46,222 nt of DNA from Pseudomonas soli (GTDB lineage: Bacteria; Pseudomonadota; Gammaproteobacteria; Pseudomonadales; Pseudomonadaceae), in contig NZ_FOEQ01000002.1 in NCBI RefSeq assembly GCF_900110655.1, forward strand, positions 544,648 through 590,869, written 5' to 3'. Below are positions 17,571-27,257 of the stretch, piece by piece. The notes under the pieces were generated by a model. It had not been told where the DNA came from. It worked only from the letters and a program-made list of their open reading frames with translations, and made no database searches. The position numbers and the translations under genes are program-made. Position 1 is the first letter of the stretch. Each line of letters begins with the position of its first letter.

Positions 17571-18814
17571 CAGCCGGCGAACCGGCGGAACACCAGCGAA
17601 CCGTTGGTCCCGCCAAAGCCGAAGGAGTTGGACAGCACCACGTCGATCGGCATGCTACGCGCCTGGTGCGGCACGAAGTCCAGGTCGCAGCCTTCGTCCG
17701 GCTCATCCAGGTTGATGGTCGGCGGCGCCGTCTGGCTGTTGATCGCCAGGACGCTGAAGATCGCCTCCACCGCACCAGCGGCGCCGAGCAGGTGGCCAGT
17801 CATCGATTTGGTCGAACTGACTGCCAGCTTGTAGGCATGCTCGCCGAACACCCGCTTGATCGCAGCCACTTCAGCCACGTCGCCAGCCGGCGTCGAGGTG
17901 CCGTGGGCGTTGATATAGCTGACCTCTTGCGGCTGGATACCGGCATCGCGCAGGGCGTTGGCCATGCAACGGGCGGCGCCTTCGCCGGAATCGGGTGGCG
18001 AGGTCATATGGTAGGCGTCACCGCTCATGCCGAAACCGACCAGCTCGGCGTAGATGGTCGCGCCGCGGGCCTTGGCGTGCTCAAGCTCTTCGAGCACCAG
18101 GGCGCCGGCGCCATCGGACAGCACAAAGCCGTCACGGCCCTTGTCCCAGGGACGGCTGGCGCGGGTCGGCTCATCGTTGCGGGTGGACAGTGCCCGGGAG
18201 GCACCGAAACCGCCCATGCCCAGGCCGCAGGCGGCCATCTCGGCGCCACCGGCGATCATCACGTCGGCTTCACCGTAGGCGATATTACGCGCGGCCATGC
18301 CGATGCAGTGGGTACCGGTGGTGCAGGCGGTGGCAATGGCGTAATTCGGCCCCTGCGCACCCAGGTGAATCGACAGGAAACCCGAGATCATGTTGATGAT
18401 CGAGCCTGGCACGAAGAACGGTGAGATACGACGCGGCCCCTTCTCGTGCAAGATCTTGCTGGTTTCTTCGATGTTGGTCAGACCACCGATACCCGAGCCC
18501 ATGGCCACGCCGATGCGTTCACGGTTGGCATCGGTGACTTCCAGCCCGGCATTGCGCACCGCCTGGAAACCGGCCGCCAGGCCGTACTGAATAAACAGGT
18601 CCAGCTTGCGGGCTTCTTTCTGATCAAGATACTGCCCGACCTCGAAGCCCTTCACCGAGCCGCCAAAACGGGTGGAGTAGGCAGACAGATCCGTATGTTC
18701 GATCGGACCAATGCCACTGCGGCCAGCCAGAATGCCCTGCCAGGTGCTCGGTACATCGGTACCCAGTGGCGACAGCATACCCATACCAGTGACCACGACG
18801 CGTCTACGCGACAC
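17570..18814 (-). CDS. fabF: 3-oxoacyl-[acyl-carrier-protein] synthase II
   Basis: 414 residues. Elongating condensing enzyme of fatty acid synthesis. Active-site Cys164 lies in [10 protein letters not shown]; the two histidines are in [11 protein letters not shown] and [11 protein letters not shown]. The start is GTG 18814 ([12 protein letters not shown]), with GAGGAGAG just upstream; the open frame reaching back to 18916 runs through the acpP terminator and is not coding. Confidence 0.95.
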   Translation of the reverse strand: MSRRRVVVTGMGMLSPLGTDVPSTWQGILAGRSGIGPIEHTDLSAYSTRFGGSVKGFEVGQYLDQKEARKLDLFIQYGLAAGFQAVRNAGLEVTDANRERIGVAMGSGIGGLTNIEETSKILHEKGPRRISPFFVPGSIINMISGFLSIHLGAQGPNYAIATACTTGTHCIGMAARNIAYGEADVMIAGGAEMAACGLGMGGFGASRALSTRNDEPTRASRPWDKGRDGFVLSDGAGALVLEELEHAKARGATIYAELVGFGMSGDAYHMTSPPDSGEGAARCMANALRDAGIQPQEVSYINAHGTSTPAGDVAEVAAIKRVFGEHAYKLAVSSTKSMTGHLLGAAGAVEAIFSVLAINSQTAPPTINLDEPDEGCDLDFVPHQARSMPIDVVLSNSFGFGGTNGSLVFRRFAG

Positions 18815-18905
18815 AGTACTCTCCTCATTTCCAAATAACAGAGTCTCTTGCCAGTGCACTTGCCATGGCGAATGGAATGGCAGCAAACCCCGGCTCTCGC
18901 AAAGA

Positions 18906-18940
18906 AAAAACCGCACGCCGGCAAAGGCAGTGCGGTTTTT
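18906..18940 (-). terminator. Terminator between acpP and fabF
   Basis: AAAAACCGCA (18906-18915) and TGCGGTTTTT (18931-18940) are perfect arms; the minus strand continues with T-rich sequence. It would end much of the acpP transcript and so give acpP more mRNA than fabF. Confidence 0.8.
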
Positions 18941-18968
18941 CCCGACAAGAAGCGTCGACTACAGCGTC

Positions 18969-19205
18969 TTAGGCCTGGTGGGCGTTGACGTAGTCGATGG
19001 CAGCTTGAACGGTAGTGATCTTCTCGGCTTCTTCGTCAGGGATTTCGGTCTCGAATTCCTCTTCCAGAGCCATCACCAGCTCAACAGTGTCAAGCGAATC
19101 GGCACCCAAGTCCTCAACGAAGGAAGATTCGTTCTTGACTTCATCTTCCTTGACGCCCAGTTGCTCGGCGACGATTTTCTTGACGCGTTCTTCGATGGTG
19201 CTCAT
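18969..19205 (-). CDS. acpP: Acyl carrier protein
   Basis: 78 residues, acidic, four-helix. Ser37 in [20 protein letters not shown] carries the phosphopantetheine arm. It carries acyl chains for the fab enzymes encoded around it and for lipid A synthesis. AGGAG lies upstream of ATG 19205. It has a likely promoter of its own (19257-19284) and its own terminator. Confidence 0.98.
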   Translation of the reverse strand: MSTIEERVKKIVAEQLGVKEDEVKNESSFVEDLGADSLDTVELVMALEEEFETEIPDEEAEKITTVQAAIDYVNAHQA

Positions 19206-19256
19206 ACCTAGTTTTCACTCCTAATGGACATATGTCAGGCAGCTGGCCGGTGACCA

Positions 19257-19284
19257 AGTTTATAGGAAGACGCCTGCTTTTCAA
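19257..19284 (-). promoter_or_regulatory. Candidate sigma-70 promoter of acpP
   Basis: On the minus strand TTGAAA (19284-19279) and TAAACT (19262-19257) are 16 bp apart, about 50 bp upstream of the acpP start. This would give a short 5' leader. 19285-19408, up to fabG, holds no other feature that I see. Confidence 0.5.
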
Positions 19285-19408
19285 GCGTAACGCGCCTTCC
19301 ACCAAGTCACCGGGCCCTCTGCCCGGAATCTGGTTGCAGCTTTATAACGGATTTTAGGCTCGGAGTATGACTCTTTTTTGAAGCAATCCGTCACATTGAG
19401 TTGCGGTT

Positions 19409-20149
19409 TTACATGTACATCCCGCCGTTCACCGGCACGGTGGCACCGGTGACATAGGCTGCGCCGTCGGAAGCCAGGAAGGAAACCACTTTCGCGATTT
19501 CCTCGGCCTGGCCCAGGCGGCCCAGCGGAATCTCTTTCTGCAGGGCCTCGCGCTGCGCTTCGGGCAGTTCGCGGGTCATGTCGGTGTCGATGAAGCCCGG
19601 GGTCACCGAGTTGACGGTGATACCACGTGAGCCCACTTCGCGGGCCAAGGCACGGCTGAAGCCTTCCAGGCCTGCCTTGGCGGCGGCGTAGTTGGCCTGG
19701 CCGGCGTTGCCCATGGCACCCACCACCGAACCGATGCTGATGATACGGCCCCAACGGGCCTTGGTCATGCCGCGCAGCACGCCCTTGGACAGACGGTAGA
19801 GGCTGTTGAGGTTGGTGTCGATCACATCGAACCACTCATCGTCCTTCATGCGCAGCATCAGGTTGTCGCGGGTGATGCCGGCGTTGTTGACCAGGATGGC
19901 CGGCGCGCCGAACTGCTCGCCGATGGCGCCCAGCACCGCATCCACGGACTCGGCACTGGTGACGTTCAGCTCAAGGCCGGTACCGTTGATGCCGTGCTCT
20001 TTCAGGGTGGCGGCAATGCGCTCGGCACCGGAAGCGGTGGTGGCGGTACCGATCACGGTAGCGCCCTGGCGGCCCAGCTCGAGGGCGATGGCCTGGCCGA
20101 TACCACGGCTGGCGCCGGTGACCAGTGCAACTTTACCTTGCAGGCTCAT
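19409..20149 (-). CDS. fabG: 3-oxoacyl-[acyl-carrier-protein] reductase
   Basis: 246 residues, a short-chain dehydrogenase. NADPH site TGASRGIG (11-18), NNAG (88-91), catalytic Ser141, Tyr154 and Lys158 (YAAAK), and the C-terminal TVPVNGGMYM are all present. Start ATG 20149 has GGAG upstream; the longer frame to 20182 overlaps the end of fabD. It lies 16 bp after fabD. Confidence 0.97.
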   Translation of the reverse strand: MSLQGKVALVTGASRGIGQAIALELGRQGATVIGTATTASGAERIAATLKEHGINGTGLELNVTSAESVDAVLGAIGEQFGAPAILVNNAGITRDNLMLRMKDDEWFDVIDTNLNSLYRLSKGVLRGMTKARWGRIISIGSVVGAMGNAGQANYAAAKAGLEGFSRALAREVGSRGITVNSVTPGFIDTDMTRELPEAQREALQKEIPLGRLGQAEEIAKVVSFLASDGAAYVTGATVPVNGGMYM

Positions 20150-20165
20150 GCAAGCTTCTCCGAAT

Positions 20166-21104
20166 TCAGGCCAGCGCCGCACGGGTGGCGGCGACGGCGT
20201 CTGGGGTGTTGAGGTTGTAGGTGGTCACGCCGTCGGCGCAACGCTTGTTCAGGCCAGCCAGGACCTTGCCCGGGCCGCATTCGACGAGGTTGACCGCACC
20301 GCGCTCGGCCAGCGCCTGCACGCACTCGACCCAGCGTACCGGCTGGTACAGTTGCGCCAGCAGGTCTTGCTTGAGGGCATCGAGGTCGGCGGCGATGGCC
20401 GCGGTGACGTTCTGCACCACCGGGATCTGCGGCGCTTTCCATTCGATGGCGTTGACCGACTCGGCGAAGCGCTCGGCGGCCGGCTTCATCAGGGCGCAGT
20501 GCGATGGCACGCTGACCGCCAATGGCAGGGCACGCTTGGCGCCCTTGGCCTTGCACAGCTCGATGGCACGATCGACCGCAGCCTTGTTGCCGGCGATGAC
20601 CACCTGGCCCGGCGAGTTGAAGTTCACCGCGCTGACCACTTCGTCTTCGGCGGCTTCGGCGCAAATCTCGACCACGACGGCGTCGTCCAGGCCAAGGATG
20701 GCGGCCATGGCACCATGGCCGGCAGGCACAGCCTCCTGCATCAGCTGGCCACGGCGCTCGACCAGGCGTACGGCATCTTTGAGCGACAGGCTGCCAGCGG
20801 CGACCAGGGCGCTGTATTCACCCAGACTGTGCCCGGCGACGAAGGCCGGCTGCGCGCCACCCTCTTCCAGCCACAGGCGCCATAAGGCGATGGAGGCGGT
20901 GAGAATGGCCGGCTGGGTCTTGTCGGTCTGGTTGAGTTGCTCTTCCGGGCCTTCCTGGACCAGTTTCCACAGGTCGTAGCCCAGGGCCTCGGACGCTTCC
21001 TTGAAGGTCTCGACGATTACCGGTTTTTCGGCGCCCAGCTCTGCGAGCATGCCCAGCGACTGGGAACCTTGACCAGGAAAGACGAATGCGAGGGATGCAG
21101 ACAT
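20166..21104 (-). CDS. fabD: Malonyl-CoA:ACP transacylase
   Basis: 312 residues. FVFPGQGSQSLGML at the N-terminus, Ser93 in AGHSLGEYSAL, and His in SVPSHCALMKPAAERF form the active site. It loads malonate on AcpP. Start ATG 21104 with AAGGG at 8 nt; the frame is open further upstream through a REP element but this is not coding. Confidence 0.96.
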   Translation of the reverse strand: MSASLAFVFPGQGSQSLGMLAELGAEKPVIVETFKEASEALGYDLWKLVQEGPEEQLNQTDKTQPAILTASIALWRLWLEEGGAQPAFVAGHSLGEYSALVAAGSLSLKDAVRLVERRGQLMQEAVPAGHGAMAAILGLDDAVVVEICAEAAEDEVVSAVNFNSPGQVVIAGNKAAVDRAIELCKAKGAKRALPLAVSVPSHCALMKPAAERFAESVNAIEWKAPQIPVVQNVTAAIAADLDALKQDLLAQLYQPVRWVECVQALAERGAVNLVECGPGKVLAGLNKRCADGVTTYNLNTPDAVAATRAALA

Positions 21105-21250
21105 TGAACAAGCCCTTATGATCTTGTCGTCGGATAGGGTGCGCCAGGCCGCGGGCCAGACGCGCAATCTGAAAGCTTGGATGGAATGGCGGACCAAGCG
21201 GTCACATTTAAGCACTTCATCGCGGATATGCCTAAGACCTGTTTTGGCCG

Positions 21251-21315
21251 CATCGCGGATGAATCCGCTTCTACAAGCGAACCTACCCCCTGCAGGAGCG
21301 GATTCATCCGCGATG
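21251..21315. repeat. Inverted repeat pair between plsX and fabD (GCGGATTCATCCGCGATG type REP)
   Basis: CATCGCGGATGAATCCGCT (21251-21269) and its exact reverse complement (21297-21315) surround a 27-nt loop. This is a different REP family from the ones at 6244 and 23751. It lies between plsX and fabD, both on the minus strand, so it may lower read-through. A further partial copy of CATCGCGGAT-like sequence lies at about 21220. Confidence 0.8.
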
Positions 21316-21330
21316 AAGCCCACGCCGACA

Positions 21331-22341
21331 TCACGGCAACAAGTCTTCGAGACGCCCATGCAGGCGCTGCGGCAGGTTTTCCTGAATCTCGATCAAGGCA
21401 CGCTGGATCGCGCTTTGGAAGCCCTGCACGCCCGCAGAGCCGTGACTCTTGATGACAATGCCCTGCAATCCCAGGAAACTTGCGCCATTGTGTCGCGCAG
21501 GCGCCAGGTCGGCCTGCAGGCGCTTGAGCAGCGGCATGGCCAGGGCACCTGCGGCTCGCGCCAACAGCCCGCCACGGAACAGCGCCTCGATACGGGCACC
21601 GATCATGGTCGCCAGGCCTTCGCTGGACTTGAGCAGGATATTGCCGACGAAACCGTCGCACACCACCACGTCCGCCTCGCCACGGTACAGCCCGTCACCC
21701 TCGACGAAACCGATGTAGTTCAGCCCCCGGGCGTTCTGCAACAGGCTGGCGGCCAGCTTGACCTGCTGGTTGCCCTTGATGTCCTCGGTACCGATATTGA
21801 GCAGCGCCACACGCGGCCGATGCACGCCCAGGGCCTGGGCGGCCACCGAGCCCATCACGGCGAACTGGTAGAGGTTTTCCGCGCTGCAGTCGACGTTGGC
21901 ACCAAGGTCAAGCAGCTGGCAGTAGCCGGCCTGGGTCGGAATCGCCGCCACCATCGCCGGGCGATCGATACCGGGCAAGGTCTTGAGCACGAAGCGCGAC
22001 AAAGCCATGAGCGCGCCGGTATTGCCGGCACTTACGCAGGCCTGGGCCTTGCCATCACGCACCAGTTCGAGGGCGATGCGCATCGACGCGTCCGGCTTGC
22101 CCCGCAACGCCTGCGATGGCCGCTCGTCCATGCCGATCACTTCGCTGGCCGCAACAATCTGCAGGCGCGCGCGATCCGCAGCCGCAAGGCCGCCGACAAG
22201 ATCTTCAAGGAGGGAGGGTTGACCGACGAGGGTCAGGTGCAGCGAGGGGGTAGCCGATAGGCAGGCAATGCTAGCCTGGACAATGCTGCGGGGACCGAAG
22301 TCCCCGCCCATTGCGTCGATCGCGATGATCTGAGCGGACAA
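21331..22341 (-). CDS. plsX: Phosphate acyltransferase PlsX
   Basis: 336 residues. Makes acyl-phosphate from acyl-ACP for phospholipid synthesis. [12 protein letters not shown] at the N-terminus, [30 protein letters not shown], and [19 protein letters not shown] are family marks. It starts with TTG at 22341, 3 bp after the rpmF stop; the next ATG lies inside the MGGDFG motif, so the TTG is needed. Translation is probably coupled to rpmF. Confidence 0.95.
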   Translation of the reverse strand: MSAQIIAIDAMGGDFGPRSIVQASIACLSATPSLHLTLVGQPSLLEDLVGGLAAADRARLQIVAASEVIGMDERPSQALRGKPDASMRIALELVRDGKAQACVSAGNTGALMALSRFVLKTLPGIDRPAMVAAIPTQAGYCQLLDLGANVDCSAENLYQFAVMGSVAAQALGVHRPRVALLNIGTEDIKGNQQVKLAASLLQNARGLNYIGFVEGDGLYRGEADVVVCDGFVGNILLKSSEGLATMIGARIEALFRGGLLARAAGALAMPLLKRLQADLAPARHNGASFLGLQGIVIKSHGSAGVQGFQSAIQRALIEIQENLPQRLHGRLEDLLP

Positions 22342-22344
22342 GGA

Positions 22345-22527
22345 TTACTCGTCAGCGCCCTTGTCGATCACTTTGCGACCACGGTATACGCCTTCTGGCG
22401 AAACGTGGTGACGCAGGTGTACTTCACCGGTGCTCTTCTCTACGGAGAGGGCGTTTTCCGACAGGGCGTCGTGCGAACGGCGCATGTCACGGGCAGAGCG
22501 GGATTTTTTGTTCTGCTGAACAGCCAT
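22345..22527 (-). CDS. rpmF: 50S ribosomal protein L32
   Basis: 60 residues, basic. [20 protein letters not shown] is the L32 start. The zinc cysteines of many L32 proteins are absent, as usual in pseudomonads. It lies between yceD and plsX, the conserved order. Confidence 0.97.
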   Translation of the reverse strand: MAVQQNKKSRSARDMRRSHDALSENALSVEKSTGEVHLRHHVSPEGVYRGRKVIDKGADE

Positions 22528-22540
22528 AATTGATTAACTC

Positions 22541-23068
22541 CTAAACGTTTGGGTCACGCTTTAACTGCGCCAATACACTGAACGGGTTGGACCGCGATAC
22601 CTCGTCCTTGCTCGGCTCGGGCTCATCGAGTCCCGCCGGCTGCTGGCATTCTTCCGGATGATGAGCAGGCACGATCGGCAGGGCGAGCAACAGCTCTTCC
22701 TCGACCAGCGCCTGCAGATCCAAAGGATCTTCGCCCAGTTCCAGCACGTCATAGCCTTTCGGCAACGACTGGGTATTCGCACCCTCCTTCACCACGGCGT
22801 ACGTACATTCGCTGTGGATCGGCAGGGTGACCAGCTCAAGACAACGCTGGCAAACCATCTTGACTTCGACATCCAGCGCGCTGTGGATAACCACTACGTG
22901 CTGTTCATCTCGTTCAAAATCGAACTTCGCCTGCACCGTACCGACATTGTCGGAAAGCGGGTCGCAGAGTCTTTCCAAATCAGCGAGTTGCAGCGAACCT
23001 TCGAGGGTTACGCCACGATCAGCCAATTTGCGCGGGTCAACGTGAGGTGGAATCGGGTCATTCAACAT
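22541..23068 (-). CDS. yceD: YceD/DUF177 family protein (23S rRNA accumulation)
   Basis: 175 residues. The DUF177 core has CQRCLELVTLPI and the acidic region ELGEDPLDLQALVEEELLLALP, both typical. It is linked to 23S rRNA accumulation in E. coli and is nearly always upstream of rpmF, here by 13 bp. Divergent from maf. Confidence 0.9.
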   Translation of the reverse strand: MLNDPIPPHVDPRKLADRGVTLEGSLQLADLERLCDPLSDNVGTVQAKFDFERDEQHVVVIHSALDVEVKMVCQRCLELVTLPIHSECTYAVVKEGANTQSLPKGYDVLELGEDPLDLQALVEEELLLALPIVPAHHPEECQQPAGLDEPEPSKDEVSRSNPFSVLAQLKRDPNV

Positions 23069-23164
23069 AGGCGCAGCATTCTAGGGATGCACCCCCTCCC
23101 TGTCAAAGGAAATTAGGTGCCATCTCGCATGTTAGAATTCGGGGCAATTGCCCAGGAGTCTACC

Positions 23165-23743
23165 ATGCTTCCCTTGTTACTGGCTTCCAGCTCGCCCTAC
23201 CGCCGCGAACTGCTCACCCGCCTGCGCCTGCCCTTCACCTGGGCAAGCCCCGACCTTGACGAACGGCGCCTCGATGGCGAGCCCGCCGTCGAGCTGGTGC
23301 GCCGCCTGGCCCGACAGAAAGCCGAAGCCCTGGCTGCCAGCCACCCCGACCACCTGATCGTCGGCTCCGACCAGGTGGCGGTACTGGGCGAGCAGATCCT
23401 CGGCAAGCCCCACACCTTCGAACGTGCCTGCGAGCAGTTGCTGGAGGCCAGCGGGCAGCAGGTCACCTTCCTCACCGGGCTGGCACTGCTGAACAGCGCC
23501 ACGGGTCACTGCCAGGTGGTTTGCGTGCCGTTTACCGTCACGATGCGCGAGCTGGATCGAGAGCGCGTGGAGCGCTACGTGACGGCCGAGCAGCCACTGG
23601 ACTGCGCCGGCAGCTTCAAGGCGGAAGGATTGGGGGTCAGCCTGTTCCAGAGCACCCATGGCTGCGACGCCACGAGCCTGATCGGGCTGCCGCTGATTCG
23701 GCTGGTGGACATGCTGCACAAGGAAGGCGTGCAGGTGCCTTGA
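23165..23743 (+). CDS. Maf/YceF-type nucleoside triphosphate pyrophosphatase
   Basis: 192 residues. LLASSSPYRRELL, IVGSDQVAVLGEQILGKP and TFLTGLALLNS are the Maf motifs, and GSFKAEGLGVSLF the later one. The YceF branch hydrolyses 7-methyl-GTP. Start ATG 23165 has AGGAG at 6 nt; an earlier ATG at 23117 adds 16 residues without family support. Confidence 0.93.
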   Translation: MLPLLLASSSPYRRELLTRLRLPFTWASPDLDERRLDGEPAVELVRRLARQKAEALAASHPDHLIVGSDQVAVLGEQILGKPHTFERACEQLLEASGQQVTFLTGLALLNSATGHCQVVCVPFTVTMRELDRERVERYVTAEQPLDCAGSFKAEGLGVSLFQSTHGCDATSLIGLPLIRLVDMLHKEGVQVP

Positions 23744-23750
23744 AAATGCA

Positions 23751-23816
23751 ATCGCGGGGCAAGCCCGCTCCCACGTGGCCAATGAGCGACCCGTGGGAGC
23801 GGGCTTGCCCCGCGAT
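23751..23816. repeat. Inverted REP pair (GCGGGGCAAGCCCGCTCCCAC type)
   Basis: Arms 23751-23775 and 23792-23816 are perfect reverse complements around a 16-nt loop. It lies between the convergent maf and sppA genes and may end both transcripts. Confidence 0.9.
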
Positions 23817-23837
23817 GAATGCCACGCCGACTTCAGA

Positions 23838-24824
23838 TCAACGCAACGAAGGCCCCTGGAAGCCCATATACAGCGCCAGGCGCTCCGCCACACTGGCACC
23901 GATGCGCTTGGAGAAACGATCGAACGGCGACTCCTGCACGGTGAAGTCCACCAATTCCCTCTCGCCCACGATCTCGCGAGCGACATAGCTGGCGCTGCCC
24001 AGCCCATCCACCAGACCCAGTTCCTTGGCCTGCTCGCCCGACCAGATCAGCCCGCTGAACAACTCAGGGTGATCCTTGTCTTTCAGGCGCTCGCCACGCC
24101 CCTGCTTGACCATGGCGATGAACTGGCGGTGCGTGGTATCCAGCACGCCCTGCCAGAACGCGGTCTCTTCCGGCTTCTGTGGCGAGAACGGATCAAGGAA
24201 GGCCTTGTGTTCGCCCGCCGTGTAGGTGCGCCGCTCCACGCCCAGCTTGTCCATGGCCCCGACAAAGCCGTAGCCCGCCGCGGTGACGCCGATGGAGCCG
24301 ACCAGGCTGGCCTTGTCGGCATAGATCTCGTCGGCCGCGCTGGCAATGTAGTAGGCGCCGGAGGCACCCAGGTCGGCAATCACCGCGTACAGCTTGATGG
24401 CCGGATACTCGGCGCGCAGACGGCGGATCTCGTCGTACACATAGCCCGCCTGCACCGGGCTGCCGCCCGGGCTGTTGACGCGCATGACCACAGCCTTGGT
24501 TTTGGGATCCTTGAAGGCTTCGCGCAGGCTCTTGACGATATTGTCGGCGCTGGCAGGTTCCTGATCGGCGATCACCCCGCGCACCTCGACCAGCGCAGTA
24601 TGACTGCCGCTGCGCGAGGCGGCCTTGTCCACATCCATCAATGGCGTGAACAGGAACAGGATGCCGAACAGGTAAATAAAGGTCAGCAGCTTGAAGAAAA
24701 TCCCCCAGAGCCGCGCCCGACGCTGCTCCTGGACACCCGCCAGCAAAGTCTTCTCCAGTAACTTCCAGCTCTTGCGCTCCTCGCCGGCCTCATCAGCCTC
24801 GGGCGCCTTCCACTCGTCAGTCAT
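23838..24824 (-). CDS. sppA: Signal peptide peptidase SppA (S49 family)
   Basis: 328 residues from ATG 24824. A cytoplasmic N-terminus rich in charged residues, one membrane helix (about 43-62, GIFFKLLTFIYLFGILFLF), then an S49 domain with RVNSPGGSP, the nucleophile region DLGASGAYYIASAADEIYA, and GSIGV. It degrades left-over signal peptides in the membrane. A GTG at 24830 overlaps the stop of the HAD gene (GTGA) and would add two residues. Confidence 0.9.
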   Translation of the reverse strand: MTDEWKAPEADEAGEERKSWKLLEKTLLAGVQEQRRARLWGIFFKLLTFIYLFGILFLFTPLMDVDKAASRSGSHTALVEVRGVIADQEPASADNIVKSLREAFKDPKTKAVVMRVNSPGGSPVQAGYVYDEIRRLRAEYPAIKLYAVIADLGASGAYYIASAADEIYADKASLVGSIGVTAAGYGFVGAMDKLGVERRTYTAGEHKAFLDPFSPQKPEETAFWQGVLDTTHRQFIAMVKQGRGERLKDKDHPELFSGLIWSGEQAKELGLVDGLGSASYVAREIVGERELVDFTVQESPFDRFSKRIGASVAERLALYMGFQGPSLR

Positions 24825-24826
24825 GC

Positions 24827-25507
24827 TCACCTACCTTGGAAATTGATCTGCGCAGGCCTGTCCAGCCATTCGCGCAACTGGGAAAAATGCTCGATGCACA
24901 CTTGCGGGCCAAATTCGGCCAAGGCCTGCAGCGACATGGCGCCATAGCCCACGGCGACCGAATGCATGCCAGCGTTGCTGGCCATCTGCAGGTCGAACGC
25001 CGAATCTCCGACCATCAGCGCCCGCCCGGGTTCGACCTGGCAATGAGCGAGAATCTCCTCGAGCATCAGCGGATGCGGCTTGCCGCGGGTTTCGTCGGCC
25101 GCCCGGGTAATGTCGAAGTAGCGTTCCCAGCCATTGGCCTTGAGCACCCGATCCAGACCGCGCCGCGCCTTGCCGGTGGCCACCGCCAGACGATACCCCT
25201 CGGCACGGAACGCCGCCAGCGACTCGACCACACCGTCGAACAGTGGCGACGGCTGTTGATCCAGCGCCATGTAGACATCGGCGTAATGCTGGCGGAATGT
25301 CTCCACCTGCGGCGGCTCAAGATGCGGATACAGAGTGGCGATCGCCTCCCCCAGCGCCAGGCCAATGATGCCCTTGATCGCCTCGTCGCTGCTGGCAGCC
25401 TCCCCGGCACGCCCGGCGGCCACGTTCATGGCCTCGACAATGCGCCCGATGGAATCGGCCAGCGTGCCATCCCAGTCGAAGATCAGCAGGTCATAACTTT
25501 TATTCAT
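24827..25507 (-). CDS. HAD-IA family hydrolase (phosphatase)
   Basis: 226 residues. Motif I DWDGTLADS with the nucleophile Asp, motif II VATGKARRGLD, motif III lysine in RGKPHP, motif IV VGDSAFDLQMA. Similar to phosphoglycolate phosphatase/PA2974, but the substrate is unknown. 3 bp after rluC and overlapping or touching sppA, so an operon rluC-HAD-sppA. Confidence 0.9.
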   Translation of the reverse strand: MNKSYDLLIFDWDGTLADSIGRIVEAMNVAAGRAGEAASSDEAIKGIIGLALGEAIATLYPHLEPPQVETFRQHYADVYMALDQQPSPLFDGVVESLAAFRAEGYRLAVATGKARRGLDRVLKANGWERYFDITRAADETRGKPHPLMLEEILAHCQVEPGRALMVGDSAFDLQMASNAGMHSVAVGYGAMSLQALAEFGPQVCIEHFSQLREWLDRPAQINFQGR

Positions 25508-25510
25508 GGC

Positions 25511-26464
25511 TCAGGACGCCAACCGCTCGATGGTCTTGGCCCACATCTCGTCCACCGGCGCCTCGAGCTTGAGCTCGCCGCCGTCGGGCAGCGGCACGGT
25601 CAACTGGTAGGCGTGCAGGAACAGGCGCTTGCCACCCAGGTCGCGAATCTCGCGGCTGAAGTCTTCATCGCCGTACTTGCTGTCGCCGGCGATCATGTGC
25701 CCGGCATGCAGGGTGTGCACGCGGATCTGGTGGGTGCGCCCGGTAATCGGCCGCGCTTCGACAATCGTGGCGAATTCGCCGAAACGGCGCAGCACGCGGA
25801 ACAGCGTCAGCGCGTCCTTGCCCTCGTCATTGACCTCGACCATGCGTTCGCCGGAGCGCAGGTTGCTCTTCTGCAGCGGCGCATTGACCTGCTTCTTCGA
25901 GGTCGGCCAATGGCCGCGCACCAGCGCCATGTAGCGCTTGTCCACGCCATCGCCGCGCAGCGCGGCATGCAGGTGGCGCAGCATGCTGCGCTTCTTGGCG
26001 ATCATCAACAGGCCCGAGGTGTCGCGGTCCAGGCGGTGCACCAGCTCCAGCTCCTTGGCGTCGGGGCGCAACTGGCGCAGCGCCTCGATCACCCCGAAGC
26101 TCAGGCCGCTGCCGCCATGCACGGCAATACCGGCCGGCTTGTTCATCACGATAAGCGCCTTGTCTTCATAGACAATCGCGGCCTCCAGGCGCTGCAACAG
26201 CCCCTGGGCGACCGGCGCGGGCTCATCGCGCTCGGGCAGGCGCACCGGCGGCACCCGCACGATGTCGCCAGCCTGCAGCTTGTACTCAGGCTTGATACGA
26301 CCCTTGTTGACCCGCACCTCGCCCTTGCGCAGGATGCGGTAGACCAGCGTCTTGGGCACGCCCTTGAGCGCGGTGATGAGGAAATTGTCGATGCGTTGGC
26401 CGGCAAGCTCCGGCGCGACTTCGATCAGCTGAACGCCGGAAGTCGGAGGGGTATTGGTCGTCAT
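25511..26464 (-). CDS. rluC: 23S rRNA pseudouridine synthase RluC
   Basis: 317 residues. N-terminal S4 domain ([20 protein letters not shown]), then the RluA-type core with the catalytic Asp in [15 protein letters not shown] and RTHQIRVH. It modifies 23S rRNA at the RluC sites. ATG 26464 is chosen; the open frame to 26581 runs across the rne promoter. Divergent from rne, the conserved order. Confidence 0.94.
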   Translation of the reverse strand: MTTNTPPTSGVQLIEVAPELAGQRIDNFLITALKGVPKTLVYRILRKGEVRVNKGRIKPEYKLQAGDIVRVPPVRLPERDEPAPVAQGLLQRLEAAIVYEDKALIVMNKPAGIAVHGGSGLSFGVIEALRQLRPDAKELELVHRLDRDTSGLLMIAKKRSMLRHLHAALRGDGVDKRYMALVRGHWPTSKKQVNAPLQKSNLRSGERMVEVNDEGKDALTLFRVLRRFGEFATIVEARPITGRTHQIRVHTLHAGHMIAGDSKYGDEDFSREIRDLGGKRLFLHAYQLTVPLPDGGELKLEAPVDEMWAKTIERLAS

Positions 26465-26492
26465 GGCGGGATCATAACAATTTTTTATGGAA

Positions 26493-26521
26493 TTGAAGCA
26501 CTTAATCATAACTGCTATAGT
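26493..26521 (+). promoter_or_regulatory. Likely sigma-70 promoter of rne
   Basis: TTGAAG (26493-26498) and TATAGT (26516-26521) are 17 bp apart. It is the best promoter in the rluC-rne interval and lies 730 bp before the rne start codon. Confidence 0.6.
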
Positions 26522-26527
26522 CGCGAA

Positions 26528-27257
26528 CGCCGCCAAAAGCGGCAGGCCAGCGGCATCAGGCTCTACGCCGGCCCTGACCATCGCAATTCCGAGGACGCGA
26601 GGCCGTCCTACGGAGCGTTTGCCAGTTTAACTAAATGCCTGGAATCGCCACCAGCGCTGTGTAGAGAAGACCGAAAAAAACGACAAGTGCGGTGTTTCAC
26701 CTGCTTACCCGCTTCTTTTCGCCGTACCTCTGCCCGCCACCGTCGTTTCCGCGCATTCGGGCGAATGCTTCGGAAATACCTGCCTTGGATATGTCATGGC
26801 GCCAGCCCGGAACCGGGCTGGCGAAAAATGCAACCCGTTGCGGATTCAGCGCGCGGCAGCACCGAATTTTCAGGGATACGTGCAGGGTGGAGATGCACAG
26901 CCTTCGGACCGTGTGGCACCGAACCCGACCCAGCGCCCCACTCAACGGGCGATGAGCGGGCAAGGTCCTGAACAGACGCCCTCGTGGCATCCACGGACGA
27001 CCGGTTGATTCCTCCTCCTGACTGAGTGCACCAGGCCCGCTCGATTGATTCGGATAACCTTCGAAAAGCTCGACAGGTCTTTTGGCACCGCAAAACAGGA
27101 CGCGTCGTCGCGACAACGGCAGGCTGGGCAACCGGCTGGTGCCGAACGTCGTCAGACACGGGGGTGGTTCGCCACCCTTTGCGCACCTTGGCACCGATCA
27201 TGAAAAATCGTGTGTGCCGAACGCCGTTTCCGGCAGCCCGGAAACCGACGGTACAAC
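26528..27257 (+). promoter_or_regulatory. Long structured 5' leader of rne (rne-II motif candidate)
   Basis: No convincing gene in 730 bp. It holds strong hairpins, the clearest being CGCCAGCCCGG (26800-26810) with CCGGGCTGGCG (26813-26823), followed by AAAAA. Pyrimidine-rich stretches lie at 26700-26750. RNase E controls its own mRNA through the leader in enterics, and a conserved rne-II RNA motif is known upstream of rne in Pseudomonas; I expect it here but cannot align it. The open frames on both strands lack ribosome sites and family features. Confidence 0.6.
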
